From Alphaproteobacteria bacterium (GTDB lineage Bacteria; Pseudomonadota; Alphaproteobacteria; Acetobacterales; Acetobacteraceae): a stretch of DNA of 64,000 nt. Location: positions 1 to 64,000 of the forward strand of contig JAPLOI010000015.1 in NCBI GenBank assembly GCA_026400815.1, written 5' to 3'. Positions 1 through 9,884 of this stretch are shown here, piece after piece. Position 1 is the first letter of the stretch. Every line of letters starts with the position of its first letter. The position numbers were made by a program, and so were the translations under genes. The notes under the pieces were generated by a model. That model did no database searches. It had not been told where the DNA came from and saw only the letters and a list, made by a program, of their open reading frames with translations.

Positions 1-44
1 GCCACCAGTCTGGATCGAAGGTCATTGGAGAGTGGCTTGCCCAT
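1..44 (-). CDS. IS630-family transposase, N-terminal fragment cut by window edge
   Basis: The minus strand opens with ATG at position 44 and reads MGKPLSNDLRSRLV before the window ends. This resembles the usual opening of IS630-family transposases (M-x-K-x-LS-x-DLR-x-R-[VL]-V), which precedes their helix-turn-helix. Only about 14 codons are visible, so the catalytic DDE domain is not seen and it is unknown whether the element is intact. Its 5' end faces the ugp operon, so the insertion boundary would lie between here and ugpB. The family call is by recognition of a short motif. Confidence 0.45.
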   Translation of the reverse strand, partial: MGKPLSNDLRSRLV

Positions 45-97
45 GCATACTGGCCCCCTGACCAGCCTGCACGGTGAATCACATCTCAACCGCGTCG

Positions 98-138
98 GGG
101 AATCCAATCTGATTCATATCGGACGGCTTTTGCTCTAG
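98..138. repeat. Half of a CTAGAGCA-type alphaproteobacterial palindromic repeat
   Basis: The segment ends in GCTTTTGCTCTAG, the terminal motif of the small palindromic repeats common between alphaproteobacterial genes (arms ending CTAGAGCA). The inner part carries GATTCATATCGGACG. The opposite arm is not evident, so this looks like a broken or half copy. A complete relative lies at 15083-15121, next to the panE-like gene. No gene is seen in 45-236 besides this. Confidence 0.35.
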
Positions 139-182
139 CGCCTCGGGATTCATCACCAATCCGTCTCCGGACTGCCCCACGC

Positions 183-200
183 CTGTCATCGACCGGTGTC
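183..200 (+). promoter_or_regulatory. Weak PHO-box-like direct repeat upstream of ugpB
   Basis: CTGTCAT followed by a 4-base spacer and CGGTGTC has the 11-base period of a PhoB box. The first half matches the consensus CTGTCAT fully, the second only 3 of 7. It ends 36 bases before the ugpB ATG. In E. coli ugp belongs to the Pho regulon, which makes the site plausible, but the match is poor. Confidence 0.25.
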
Positions 201-236
201 TAGAAGGCCGCACCTCACCCGACCCGGAGTCCCGCA

Positions 237-1580
237 ATGAGAATGTTCCGCCGCGCCGCCATGGCGCTTGCGTTCACCACCGCCCTCGGCGTCTCGGCCG
301 ATGCCGGCGCCCAGCAGCGCATCAAGTTCGAGCTGTGGCAGGGCCTGACCGGCGACCTCGGCGAGCGCGTGAACGACGTGTGCAAGCGCTTTAACGAATC
401 CCAGGCCGAATTTGAGATCACCTGCATCAGCCAGGGCAGCTACGACAGCGCGGTGCAGAACGCGATCGCCGCCTTCCGTGCCAAGAAGCATCCAACCATC
501 GTGCAGGTGTTCGATGCCGGCACCACCGACCTGATGCTGTCCGGCGCGTTCTACCCGGCCAAGCAGCTGATGACCGACCATGGCCAGACGGTTGACTGGT
601 CGCGCTATTTCCCCGGCATTGCCAATTATTACGCCACCTCCAAGGGTGAGCTGTACTCCTTCCCGTTCAACTCCTCCACCGCGTTGCTCTACTGGAACAA
701 GGACGCACTGGCCAAGGTGGGCAAGACCGCCGCACCGAAGACCTGGGAAGAGGTTGAAGCCATCTCGCGCGAGCTCAAGAAAACCAACACCCCTGCCCCG
801 TTCTGCTTCGAGCACGACACCTGGCAGATGCTGGAGCAGTTCTCCGCCATTCACGGCCTGCCGATCGCCACCCGTGGCAACGGCTACGAGGGGCTGGACG
901 CCGAGCTGGTGTTCAACAAGACCCGCTTCGTGGACTACGTGAAGTTCCTGAAGAAGGGCCTCGATGAAGGCATCTTCGCGATCAAGGAGAAGGCGCAGGG
1001 TGCCACCATCGGCGAGGCCTTCGCCGCCGGCGACTGCCAGATGACCATGATGTCCGTGGCCGGCCACGGCACCATCGGCAAGACCGCGAAGCCCGGCATG
1101 AACTGGGACGTGGCGATGCTGCCGGTGTACGAGGGCACCAAGCGCACCAACTCCCTGGTGGGCGGCGCCTCGCTGTGGGCGCTGTCGGGCAAGTCCAAGG
1201 ACGAGTATCGCGGTGCTGCGGCGTTCTTCGCCTTCATCGCCAAGCCGGAGAGCGAGGAGTATTTCTCCACCGTGACCGGCTACATCCCGGTGACCATCCC
1301 GGGCTTCAAGTTCATGCAGGACAAGGGCTTCTACAGCCAGTCGCCCTACAAGGGCCGGGAGATCGCTCTGGAGAGCCTGACCGCCAGCGAGGTTACGCCG
1401 GTGAGCCGCGGCATCCGCCTCGGTGGCATGATCCAGATCCGCAAGGAAACCCGGGACGCGCTGCAGGCGATCTTCGCCGGGCAGATGACGGTGGAGGCCG
1501 GGCTGAACCAGGCGGTGGAGCGCGGCAACGCCATCCTGCGCCGGTTCGAGCGCACCTACGCCGGCAAGCAGCTGCCCTGA
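237..1580 (+). CDS. ugpB: sn-glycerol-3-phosphate-type ABC importer, periplasmic binding protein
   Basis: The 447-residue product is a family 1 solute-binding protein that would capture glycerol-3-phosphate or glycerophosphodiesters in the periplasm and hand them to UgpAE. A signal peptide is clear: an arginine-containing start, a hydrophobic core, and an Ala-Gly-Ala cleavage site near residue 25. The mature N-terminus (FELWQGLTGDLGERV) has the UgpB look, and the length fits the family. The next genes are the two permeases and the ATPase in the order ugpB-A-E-C, as in E. coli. A PHO-box-like repeat lies upstream. Substrate specificity is inferred from family and order; other sugar-phosphate ligands are possible. 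Confidence 0.88.
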   Translation: MRMFRRAAMALAFTTALGVSADAGAQQRIKFELWQGLTGDLGERVNDVCKRFNESQAEFEITCISQGSYDSAVQNAIAAFRAKKHPTIVQVFDAGTTDLMLSGAFYPAKQLMTDHGQTVDWSRYFPGIANYYATSKGELYSFPFNSSTALLYWNKDALAKVGKTAAPKTWEEVEAISRELKKTNTPAPFCFEHDTWQMLEQFSAIHGLPIATRGNGYEGLDAELVFNKTRFVDYVKFLKKGLDEGIFAIKEKAQGATIGEAFAAGDCQMTMMSVAGHGTIGKTAKPGMNWDVAMLPVYEGTKRTNSLVGGASLWALSGKSKDEYRGAAAFFAFIAKPESEEYFSTVTGYIPVTIPGFKFMQDKGFYSQSPYKGREIALESLTASEVTPVSRGIRLGGMIQIRKETRDALQAIFAGQMTVEAGLNQAVERGNAILRRFERTYAGKQLP

Positions 1581-1629
1581 TGCCACGCGGCCCGGGGCCT
1601 TCGTGCCCCGGGCCAACCGGCCGACACGC

Positions 1630-2514
1630 ATGGAAAATCGCGCGCATTTCCGCACCCTCTGGCTCGGCGTGGCCCTGATCCTGCCGCAGCTTCTGCTGGT
1701 GCTGACCTTCTTCTACTGGCCCACCGGCGCCGCCCTGTTCTGGGCCTTCACGCTGGAACAGCCCTGGGGCGGCGGCAGCCAGTGGGTCGGGCTCGACAAT
1801 TTCGCCAATGTCTTTTCGGACCCGTTCTACTGGGCCTCGGTCGGGCGCAGCCTGGTGTTCGCCCTCGGTGCCGCCTCGCTGGCCATGGGCATCGCGCTGG
1901 TGCTGGCCCTGTTCTGCGACCGCCAGCTGCGTGGCTACGCCTATTACCGCACCGCGCTGGTATGGCCCTTCGCGGTGGCTGCACCGGCAGCCGCGGTGGC
2001 GTTCCGCTATGTATTCGCGCCGGAAGCCGGCGTGTTCTCGGCGCTGAACCAGATCTATCCCAACATCTGGAACCCGGCCACCAACGGCACCCACGCGATG
2101 ATCATGATCATCGTTGCCTATGGCTGGAAGTACATCGCCTACAACTTCATCTTCTTCCTGGCCGGTCTGCAGTCCATCCCGCGCGCGCTGATCGAGGCGG
2201 GCGCCATGGACGGCGCCGGCGTGCTGCGCCGCATGCGCGACATCCAGCTGCCGCTGCTGGCGCCGACCTTCTTCTTCCTGCTGGTGATCAACCTGACCGA
2301 CAGCTTCGTGGACAGCTTCGGCATCGTGGACATCACCACGGAGGGCGGGCCTTCGAAGGCCACCGAGCTGATGGTGTACAAGATCTATTTCGATGGTTTC
2401 AAAGGCCTGGACTATTCCGGCGCTGCCGCCCAGTCGATCGTGCTGATGCTGCTGGTCATGGGCCTCACCTTCGTCCAGTTCCGTTACGTCGAGCGCAAGG
2501 TGCACTACAAGTGA
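1630..2514 (+). CDS. ugpA: Glycerol-3-phosphate ABC transporter permease UgpA
   Basis: This is an inner-membrane permease of the MalF/UgpA type, 294 residues with about six hydrophobic segments. The first starts near residue 15 (LALILPQLLLVLTFF in its neighbourhood). The cytoplasmic EAA loop that docks to the ATPase is visible as LIEAGAMDGAGVLRRMRDIQLP. ATG at 1630 gives a normal N-terminus; a GTG at 1603 in the same frame would add nine residues. The gene lies 49 bases after ugpB, and its stop overlaps the ugpE start by 4 bases, implying translational coupling. It should form a heterodimer with UgpE. Confidence 0.9.
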   Translation: MENRAHFRTLWLGVALILPQLLLVLTFFYWPTGAALFWAFTLEQPWGGGSQWVGLDNFANVFSDPFYWASVGRSLVFALGAASLAMGIALVLALFCDRQLRGYAYYRTALVWPFAVAAPAAAVAFRYVFAPEAGVFSALNQIYPNIWNPATNGTHAMIMIIVAYGWKYIAYNFIFFLAGLQSIPRALIEAGAMDGAGVLRRMRDIQLPLLAPTFFFLLVINLTDSFVDSFGIVDITTEGGPSKATELMVYKIYFDGFKGLDYSGAAAQSIVLMLLVMGLTFVQFRYVERKVHYK

Positions 2515-3440
2515 TCGAGCGCACACCGTTCCTCAACATCGCCACCCATGCCATCCTGGTGGGTGGGCTGCTGATTGCCTTCCTGCCGATGTGGCTGGTG
2601 TTCGTAGCCGCCACGCTCACCATCGAGCAGATCAATTCCCCGCCGATCTCGCTGATCCCAGGCGGCGAGTTGTTCACCAACCTCTCCGCCGCCTGGAACC
2701 GCGCCGACCTCGGCACCAGGCTGCTTAACTCGCTGTTCGTCGCGGTCGCCGTGGCCGCGGGCAAGATCACCATCGCCTCGCTCACCGCCTTCGCCATCGT
2801 GTTCTTCCGCTTTCCCGGGCGGATGGTGGTGTTCTGGATGATCTTCGTCACGCTGATGCTGCCGCTGGAGGTCCGCATCGTGCCTACCTACGCCGTGGCG
2901 GCGAATGCGCTGGCGCCGCTGCAGGCACTGTTGGACGTGCTGGGAATCGCCTGGCTGTGGCAGGCGGCCACCGGGGTAAAGCTGGCGCTGGAATGGAACC
3001 TGCTGAATTCCTACACCGGCCTGATCCTGCCGCTGGTGGCCACCGCCACCGGAACCTTCCTGTTCCGCCAGTTCTTCATGACCATCCCGGCCGAGATCGT
3101 GGAGGCGGCCCGCATGGATGGCGCGCGCCCGCTGCGCTTCCTGCGCGACATGCTGATCCCGCTGTCGAAAACGAACATCGCCGCGCTGTTCACCATCATG
3201 TTCATCTACGCCTGGAACCAGTACCTCTGGCCCATCCTGGTCACCACCGACCGCGTGAACTACGGCACCGCGGTGATGGAGCTGAAGCGGCTGATCCCCA
3301 CCGCGGCCACCACCGGTGGCGGCACGCCGGACTGGAACGTGGCCATGGCCGGCTGCCTCATCGTGATGCTGCCGCCGCTCGTCGTGGTGGCACTGATGCA
3401 ACGCTACTTCGTCCGCGGCCTGATCGGCGCCGACAAGTGA
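2511..3440 (+). CDS. ugpE: Glycerol-3-phosphate ABC transporter permease UgpE
   Basis: The second permease of the importer is 309 residues, MalG/UgpE type. GTG at 2511 is chosen because it overlaps the ugpA stop as GTGA and places the first membrane segment (HAILVGGLLIAFLPMWLVF) directly after a short basic N-terminus. The EAA loop reads EIVEAARMDGARPLRFLRD. The protein is longer than E. coli UgpE, with a loop around residues 130-165 (ALAPLQALLDVLGIAWLW) between membrane segments. It pairs with UgpA and is energised by UgpC 23 bases downstream. Confidence 0.9.
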   Translation: MIERTPFLNIATHAILVGGLLIAFLPMWLVFVAATLTIEQINSPPISLIPGGELFTNLSAAWNRADLGTRLLNSLFVAVAVAAGKITIASLTAFAIVFFRFPGRMVVFWMIFVTLMLPLEVRIVPTYAVAANALAPLQALLDVLGIAWLWQAATGVKLALEWNLLNSYTGLILPLVATATGTFLFRQFFMTIPAEIVEAARMDGARPLRFLRDMLIPLSKTNIAALFTIMFIYAWNQYLWPILVTTDRVNYGTAVMELKRLIPTAATTGGGTPDWNVAMAGCLIVMLPPLVVVALMQRYFVRGLIGADK

Positions 3441-3463
3441 ATTCCTTCGGAGAGGCATAACGC

Positions 3464-4588
<1,125 letters not shown>

Positions 4589-4685
4589 CGGGGCAAGGCG
4601 GTTTCACTCAACCGTCATCCCCGAGGCGTTCCGCTGTCACGATGACCAGCTATCTCCTGCCCTCCTGATCCCGGACGGGCGATTG

Positions 4686-5603
4686 ATGGCTGGATTTCTG
4701 TTGCGCAAGGCGGCCCGCATGGCCATCACCCTCTGGGTGATCGCCACGGTGGTGTTCGCTGCCACCCGCCTCACCGGCAACCCGATCGACTTCCTGATGC
4801 CCGAAGGGCTCGACTCCGCGTCGCGGGCCGAGATGATTGCCTATTGGGGCCTCGACCGTCCGGTCTGGGACCAATACGTGGCCTACTGGGGCGCCTTGCT
4901 GCGCGGCGATTTCGGGCTCGGCTTCATGGAACGCCGCCCGGTCAGCACCATCTTCGCCGAACGCCTGGGCCAGAGCGCCACGCTGCTGGGCACCACGCTG
5001 CTGGTCACCATCGGCGTCGGCGTTCCGCTGGGCGTGCTGACGGCGATGTGGCGCGGCCGCGCCTTGGGCTCGGCGGTGCTGCTGGTGGCCTTCCTCGGCT
5101 ACGCCATTCCCAACTTCGTCTTCGCCATCCTGCTGCTGCTGGTGTTCAGCTTCCTGCTGAACTGGCTGCCCAGCGCCGGCTCTGCAACCCCGCTGCACTA
5201 CATCATGCCCACCCTGGCGCTCTCGGCCTACTTCGTCGCAGCCCTGGTGCGCTACACGCGCAACGCCATGCTCGATGTGCTGGGCCAGGACTACATGCGC
5301 ACCGCCTGGGCCAAGGGCCTCGCGCCGCATGTGGTGATGCTGAAGCACGGGCTGCGCAACGCGCTCATCCCCGTCATCACCGTGATCGGCCTGCAGATGA
5401 CCACGCTGGTCTCCGGCGCGGTGGTGATCGAGACGGTGTTCAGCTGGAACGGCGTGGGAGACCTGCTGGTGGGCGCCACGCTTCGGCGCGACTATCCCGT
5501 GCTGCAGTTCGGCGTGCTGGTGGTGGCCTTCGCCGTGGTGATGGTGAACACGCTGGTGGACCTCGCCTACGCGGCGGTGGACCCGCGGGTGCGCCTGGCA
5601 TGA
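4686..5603 (+). CDS. DppB/OppB-type ABC permease
   Basis: The 305-residue inner-membrane permease belongs to the peptide/nickel/opine family. It starts with a membrane helix (ARMAITLWVIATVVFAATRL) and has the family's EAA-like loop AWAKGLAPHVVMLKHGLRNALIP and the C-terminal GDLLVGATLRRDYPVL. ATG at 4686 is the start that gives the canonical N-terminus. Its stop overlaps the next permease's start by 4 bases (ATGA). The expected DppD/DppF ATPase genes are absent from this cluster. The substrate is unknown; peptides, opines and glutathione all use this family. Confidence 0.85.
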   Translation: MAGFLLRKAARMAITLWVIATVVFAATRLTGNPIDFLMPEGLDSASRAEMIAYWGLDRPVWDQYVAYWGALLRGDFGLGFMERRPVSTIFAERLGQSATLLGTTLLVTIGVGVPLGVLTAMWRGRALGSAVLLVAFLGYAIPNFVFAILLLLVFSFLLNWLPSAGSATPLHYIMPTLALSAYFVAALVRYTRNAMLDVLGQDYMRTAWAKGLAPHVVMLKHGLRNALIPVITVIGLQMTTLVSGAVVIETVFSWNGVGDLLVGATLRRDYPVLQFGVLVVAFAVVMVNTLVDLAYAAVDPRVRLA

Positions 5604-6490
5604 GCCTCGCCCTGAACACCACGCCGCGCCTGGCGGTGCGCGCCCCGCGCCTGCGCCTCGGCCGCATCGATCCCATGCTGGCCGCTGCCGGCGCGCTGGC
5701 CGTGGTTCTGCTGCTGCTCGCTTTGCTGGCGCCCTGGATCGCACCCTTCGACCCGAACCAGCAGAAGCTGTTGTCCCGGCTGCGGCCCCCGTTGGGCTTC
5801 GACCGCGCCCTGGCGCCGTACTGGCTGGGCACCGACCAGCTGGGCCGCGACATCCTGTCCCGCTGCCTCTACGGCCTGCGGCTCTCCCTAGCGCTCGCCT
5901 TCTTCGGCGGGTTGTTCGGGCTGGTGATCGGCGTGGCCGTCGGGCTCCTCGCAGGTTTGGCCCGCGGCGCGGTGGATACGCTGCTGATGGGCCTGGCGGA
6001 CGTGAAGCTCTCCGTGCCGTTCACGCTGGTGGCACTGCTGGTGATCGCGCTGGCCGGCACCTCCACCCAGGTGCTGCTGGTGGTGCTCGGCCTCGCCTAC
6101 TGGGCGCATTTCGCGCGCCTGGTGCGCGGGCAGGTGATCGCCCTGCGCGACATGCCCTATGTGGAGGCCGCCCGCGCGGTCGGCGCCTCCCCGCTGCGCG
6201 TGGCGCTGCGGCACATGATCCCGAACCTGGTCTCCCCGGTGGTGGTGATGGCCACGCTCAATTTCTCCAATCTAATCCTGCTGGAATCCTCGCTGTCGTT
6301 CCTGGGCATCGGCGTGCAGCCGCCCACCGCGACGCTGGGATCCATGGTGGGCCAGGGGCGCGACTACATGGCCTCCGCGCCATGGGTGGTGGCCGCCCCC
6401 GCCCTGCTGATCGTGATCGTTGCCCTGGTGGCCATGCTGCTGGGCGACTACCTGCGCGACCGCGTCGATGCGCGGCTGCGCGAACGCTGA
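5600..6490 (+). CDS. DppC/OppC-type ABC permease
   Basis: This is the 296-residue partner of the DppB-type permease. The N-terminal region holds a membrane helix (LAAAGALAVVLLLLALLAPW) followed by the DppC hallmark HWLGTDQLGRDILSR-like stretch, here YWLGTDQLGRDILSR. The docking loop reads YVEAARAVGASPLRVALRHM. The C-terminus keeps the typical ESSLSFLGIGVQPPTATLG. ATG at 5600 overlaps the previous stop. The substrate-binding gene starts 1 base after this stop, so the three are co-transcribed. Confidence 0.87.
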   Translation: MSLALNTTPRLAVRAPRLRLGRIDPMLAAAGALAVVLLLLALLAPWIAPFDPNQQKLLSRLRPPLGFDRALAPYWLGTDQLGRDILSRCLYGLRLSLALAFFGGLFGLVIGVAVGLLAGLARGAVDTLLMGLADVKLSVPFTLVALLVIALAGTSTQVLLVVLGLAYWAHFARLVRGQVIALRDMPYVEAARAVGASPLRVALRHMIPNLVSPVVVMATLNFSNLILLESSLSFLGIGVQPPTATLGSMVGQGRDYMASAPWVVAAPALLIVIVALVAMLLGDYLRDRVDARLRER

Positions 6491-6491
6491 C

Positions 6492-8078
6492 ATGTCCGAT
6501 ACCGGAATGGGGATGGAAAAGATGATGCGACGCAGCCTGCTGGCCGCCGCGGCGGCCGTGATGATCGGAGGGGGCGCGAGCGCCCAGGAACTGCGCGTGG
6601 GCGTGCAGAACATGGCCCCGTTCCTGGACCCGGGCCGGGATTTTTCCAATGTCGGCTCGCAGTTCTACGTGAACGCGTTCGATCCGATGATCGGCAAGGA
6701 CCACGCCCGCATCGAAAGCGCCTGGCTGCCCGGCATCGCCACCGCCTGGAAGCAGGTCTCGCCCACCGTGATGGAACTCACCCTGCGCGACGACGTGGTG
6801 TTCCACAACGGCGAGAAGATGACGGCCGAGGACGTGGTGTTCTCGATCGAGCGCATCATCAACCCCACCTTCCCGCCCTACAATGTGCGCAAGCGCGACA
6901 CGCTGCCGAACATCGCCGCGGTGGAAATGGTGGATGCCCGCACCGTGCGCGTGATCGCCGCCAAGCCGGAGCCGCTGTTCGAAACGCTGCTGAACACCCA
7001 GCAGACCATGATCGTGCCGAAGAAATACATCGCCGGCCTCACCGGCGACCCGAATCAGCTCGAGAACACCGATTACGAGGCGTTCGCGCTCAAGCCCGTC
7101 GGCACCGGCGCCTACCGCATCGCCGAATTCGTCCCCAACCAGCGCCTGGTCTATGTCCGCCACGACGCCTACTGGGGCCCGAAGGCACCGCTGGCGAAGG
7201 TCACGGTCACCCGCATCCCCGAACTGTCCTCGCGCATCACCGCGCTGAAGAACGGCGAGGTGGACATCATCACCAACGTCCCGCCGGATCAGCTTTCCGT
7301 GCTCGAAGGCGACGCGAAGCTGAAGGTGGAGGGCATGGTCACCCCCATCTTCCACGTGATCATCTTCAACACCGAGAACCCCAAGATGGCCAACCCCAAG
7401 CTGCGCCAGGCGCTGTCGCTGGCCATCGACCGCAAGACGATGAACGAGGCGCTGTGGGGCGGGCGCGCGGTCGTGCCGAGCAGCCACACCTACCCGCAAT
7501 TCGGCGCGCTCTACATGCCGGAGCTGAGCACCTTCGAATACAACCCGGCGAAGGCGCGCCAACTGCTGAAGGAGGCCGGCTACGACGGCTTCCCGATCCG
7601 CTTCGACACCGGCGCGGCGTACTACACCAACGCCCTGCTGGCGACGCAGGCGATCCAGGAGATGTGGGCCGAGGTGGGCGTGAAGATGCAGATCAACGTC
7701 GACGAGGTCTGGAGCGGCCGGGACCCAACGATGATGGCGCGCAACTGGTCCAACCCGCTCTACTTCCCGGATCCCGTGGGCAGCTTCGGCATCATGTGGG
7801 CGCCCACCGGCAACTCCGCCACCGAAGGCCGCTTCAAGCCCGATGCCGCCTATGAGGCGATGTGGGAGCGCTTCCGCTTCTCCACCGACCTCGCCGAACG
7901 CAAGAAGGCCTATGCGGAGCTGATGGGCTGGATCAAGGAGAACCCGCCGGTCCTGCCGCTCTACCAGCCCTACGAATCCTACGGCCTGCGCCGCGGCGTG
8001 GCCTGGAAGCCGCTGCCGGGGCACATCCCCTACGTGCTGGATTTCCGCGCCGGCAAGCTCGTGCTGAGCGCCAACTGA
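6492..8078 (+). CDS. Family 5 (peptide/opine-type) extracellular solute-binding protein
   Basis: The 528-residue protein is a periplasmic SBP_bac_5 receptor for the adjacent DppBC-type permease. A signal peptide follows a short N-terminal extension (MRRSLLAAAAAVMIGGGASA). Family motifs are LTLRDDVVFHNGEKMTAEDVVFS, split as LRDDVVFHNGEKMTAEDVVF, then PVGTGAYRI, FNTENPKMANPKLRQALS and AIDRKTM. ATG at 6492 gives a 20-base leaderless gap to the upstream gene; ATG at 6513 or 6525 are alternatives that would shorten the N-region. The ligand is not predictable. Its stop overlaps the next gene (a phosphoesterase), tying this importer to phosphodiester cleavage. Confidence 0.83.
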   Translation: MSDTGMGMEKMMRRSLLAAAAAVMIGGGASAQELRVGVQNMAPFLDPGRDFSNVGSQFYVNAFDPMIGKDHARIESAWLPGIATAWKQVSPTVMELTLRDDVVFHNGEKMTAEDVVFSIERIINPTFPPYNVRKRDTLPNIAAVEMVDARTVRVIAAKPEPLFETLLNTQQTMIVPKKYIAGLTGDPNQLENTDYEAFALKPVGTGAYRIAEFVPNQRLVYVRHDAYWGPKAPLAKVTVTRIPELSSRITALKNGEVDIITNVPPDQLSVLEGDAKLKVEGMVTPIFHVIIFNTENPKMANPKLRQALSLAIDRKTMNEALWGGRAVVPSSHTYPQFGALYMPELSTFEYNPAKARQLLKEAGYDGFPIRFDTGAAYYTNALLATQAIQEMWAEVGVKMQINVDEVWSGRDPTMMARNWSNPLYFPDPVGSFGIMWAPTGNSATEGRFKPDAAYEAMWERFRFSTDLAERKKAYAELMGWIKENPPVLPLYQPYESYGLRRGVAWKPLPGHIPYVLDFRAGKLVLSAN

Positions 8079-8941
8079 TGCCGGCGGTGCGCATCGCCGT
8101 GGTGGCCGATATCCACCACGGCGCCAACCACATGACCAAGCTGGGCAGCTCCGCGCTGCCCCTGCTGGCCGAATTCCGCCGCTTCGTGGCCGAGGCCCGG
8201 CCCGATGCGGTGGTGGATCTCGGCGACCGCATCTCCGACAGCAACCGCGATACCGACCTCGTCCTCGCCCGCGAGGTCGCCGAAGCGTTCCGCCCGATGA
8301 ACGTTCCCCGCTTCCACATCTGCGGCAACCACGACCGCGACCACATGGAAGTGGCCGACAATGCCGAACTGCTCGGCCAAGAGCTCGGCAACACCACCAT
8401 CGATCTCGGCGGCTGGCGCCTGGTGCTGTGGCGGGCAGACAGCCGCATCCGCCGCCAGCACCGCGACGGCATGCACGGCTTCGTGCTCGCGGAGGCCGAC
8501 CTGCTCTGGCTCGCCGGCGTGGTGCGCCAGGCCGACCGGCCGTTGGCGATCATGAGCCACGTGCCCGTCTCCGGCCACGCCCAGACCGGCAACTACTACT
8601 TCGAGCGCAACCCGCATCTCTCCACCTATCCCGGCGCGGAGCGGGTACGCGCGGTGCTGCGCATGGCGCGCGTGCCGGTGGTGTGCATCGCCGGCCACGT
8701 GCACTGGAACACGCTCACCACGGTGGACGGTATTCCGCACATCACGCTCCAGTCGCTCACCGAAAGCTTCACCACCCATCCCGCCCCGGCCGCTTCCTGG
8801 GCGCTGCTGGAACTGGACGAGGCGATCAACTGGGAGGTGTTCGGCGAGGACCGCTTCGCCCACCGCCAGGATGCCGCCGCCACGCTGCGCCGCTGGGTGC
8901 CGCCGCTGGCGCCCTTCGCCCCGGCTCCTGACCGCGGCTGA
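8078..8941 (+). CDS. Cytoplasmic calcineurin-like metallophosphoesterase
   Basis: The 287-residue protein has all signature motifs of the two-metal phosphoesterase fold. These are D-x-H at residues 11-13 (VVADIHHG), GD around 50 (VDLGDRIS), GNHD around 83-86, the lone His in MSHVP, and GHVH near the C-terminus. There is no signal peptide, so it acts in the cytoplasm, presumably on an imported phosphodiester or phosphomonoester. ATG at 8078 overlaps the stop of the upstream binding-protein gene (TGATG), which argues for coupled expression. Cyclic-nucleotide or glycerophosphodiester cleavage are both possible; the substrate is inferred only from context. Confidence 0.8.
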   Translation: MPAVRIAVVADIHHGANHMTKLGSSALPLLAEFRRFVAEARPDAVVDLGDRISDSNRDTDLVLAREVAEAFRPMNVPRFHICGNHDRDHMEVADNAELLGQELGNTTIDLGGWRLVLWRADSRIRRQHRDGMHGFVLAEADLLWLAGVVRQADRPLAIMSHVPVSGHAQTGNYYFERNPHLSTYPGAERVRAVLRMARVPVVCIAGHVHWNTLTTVDGIPHITLQSLTESFTTHPAPAASWALLELDEAINWEVFGEDRFAHRQDAAATLRRWVPPLAPFAPAPDRG

Positions 8942-8979
8942 GGCTATCCCCCGGGAGGCACTGCCACGCTGCCTCGGAA

Positions 8980-8997
8980 CGTTCATCGTCCGGTCAC
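8980..8997 (+). promoter_or_regulatory. PHO-box-like direct repeat
   Basis: CGTTCAT-CGTC-CGGTCAC shows two heptamers 11 bases apart, each matching the PhoB heptamer CTGTCAT at 5 of 7 positions. It lies in the only sizeable gap inside the transporter island, 62 bases before the second phosphoesterase gene. It could mark an internal phosphate-starvation promoter. Confidence 0.3.
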
Positions 8998-9059
8998 AGG
9001 CGTGTCGCCGCCCGGGGGGTAAGGCAGCCCCGCTTCCTCACTGCCGCAAGGTTCTCCCG

Positions 9060-9884
9060 ATGCGCCTGATCCAGCTGTCCGACACCCATGTCTCCGCGCA
9101 GCACCGCATGTTCGAGCCGAACATCGAAGCCACCGCGGCGTGGCTGCGGGAGAACGCGCCGGAGCTGATCGTCCATACCGGCGACATGGCGATGGACGGC
9201 GCCGGCGACGTGGCAGACATGGAAGCCGCCGCCGCCTGGCATGCCCGCCTCGGCGCCCAGATCCGCGCCGTCCCCGGCAACCACGACGTGGGCGACACCG
9301 CCGCGATCAAGCCGACGCAGGTGGTGAACGACGAACGCCTGGCTACCTGGCGCAGCCGCATCGGGCCGGACTACTGGGCCGAAGACCGCGGCGGCTGGCG
9401 CCTGATCGGGCTGGACGCGATGCTGCTCGGCACCGGCCACGCCGAGGAGGAACGCCAGTTCGCCTGGCTGGCCGAGGCCCTCGCCACCCCGGCCCCGGTC
9501 GCCGTCTTCCTGCACAAGCCGCTCTTCGTCGACCACGCCGATGAAGGCCCGCGCGGCTACTGGACCGTCACCCCCGCCCCGCGCCGCCGCCTGCTCGATC
9601 TGTTCGCCACCGCCCGCGTGCGCCTGATCGCCAGCGGCCACCTGCACATCCACCGGGATGTGGTGATCGACGGCATCCGCCACGTGTGGGGGCCTTCTGC
9701 CGCCTTCGTCTGCGGCGACAGCCAGGAGCCGGAACTCGGCGGCAGCCGCCAGCTCGGCCTGGTGGAGCATGTCTTCGGCGCCGATGAGGTCACCAGCCGC
9801 TTCATCCGCCCGGAAGACCTCACCGACCACACGATCGAGCCGCATAGCGAAACGCTCTACCCCCGCCCGAAGGTGACGGCGTGA
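9060..9884 (+). CDS. CpdA/Icc-type metallophosphoesterase
   Basis: A second two-metal phosphoesterase, 274 residues, looks closer to the CpdA (3',5'-cyclic AMP phosphodiesterase) and glycerophosphodiesterase branch. Motifs are LSDTH (D8, H10), HTGD (D42), PGNHD (N75, H76), the LHKPLF histidine, and SGHLHIH. No signal peptide is present, so it is cytoplasmic. ATG at 9060 is preceded by a 118-base gap holding a PHO-box-like repeat. Its stop overlaps the next gene as GTGA. It is linked to the second Ugp-type importer, which suggests that imported phosphodiesters are its substrate. Confidence 0.8.
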   Translation: MRLIQLSDTHVSAQHRMFEPNIEATAAWLRENAPELIVHTGDMAMDGAGDVADMEAAAAWHARLGAQIRAVPGNHDVGDTAAIKPTQVVNDERLATWRSRIGPDYWAEDRGGWRLIGLDAMLLGTGHAEEERQFAWLAEALATPAPVAVFLHKPLFVDHADEGPRGYWTVTPAPRRRLLDLFATARVRLIASGHLHIHRDVVIDGIRHVWGPSAAFVCGDSQEPELGGSRQLGLVEHVFGADEVTSRFIRPEDLTDHTIEPHSETLYPRPKVTA

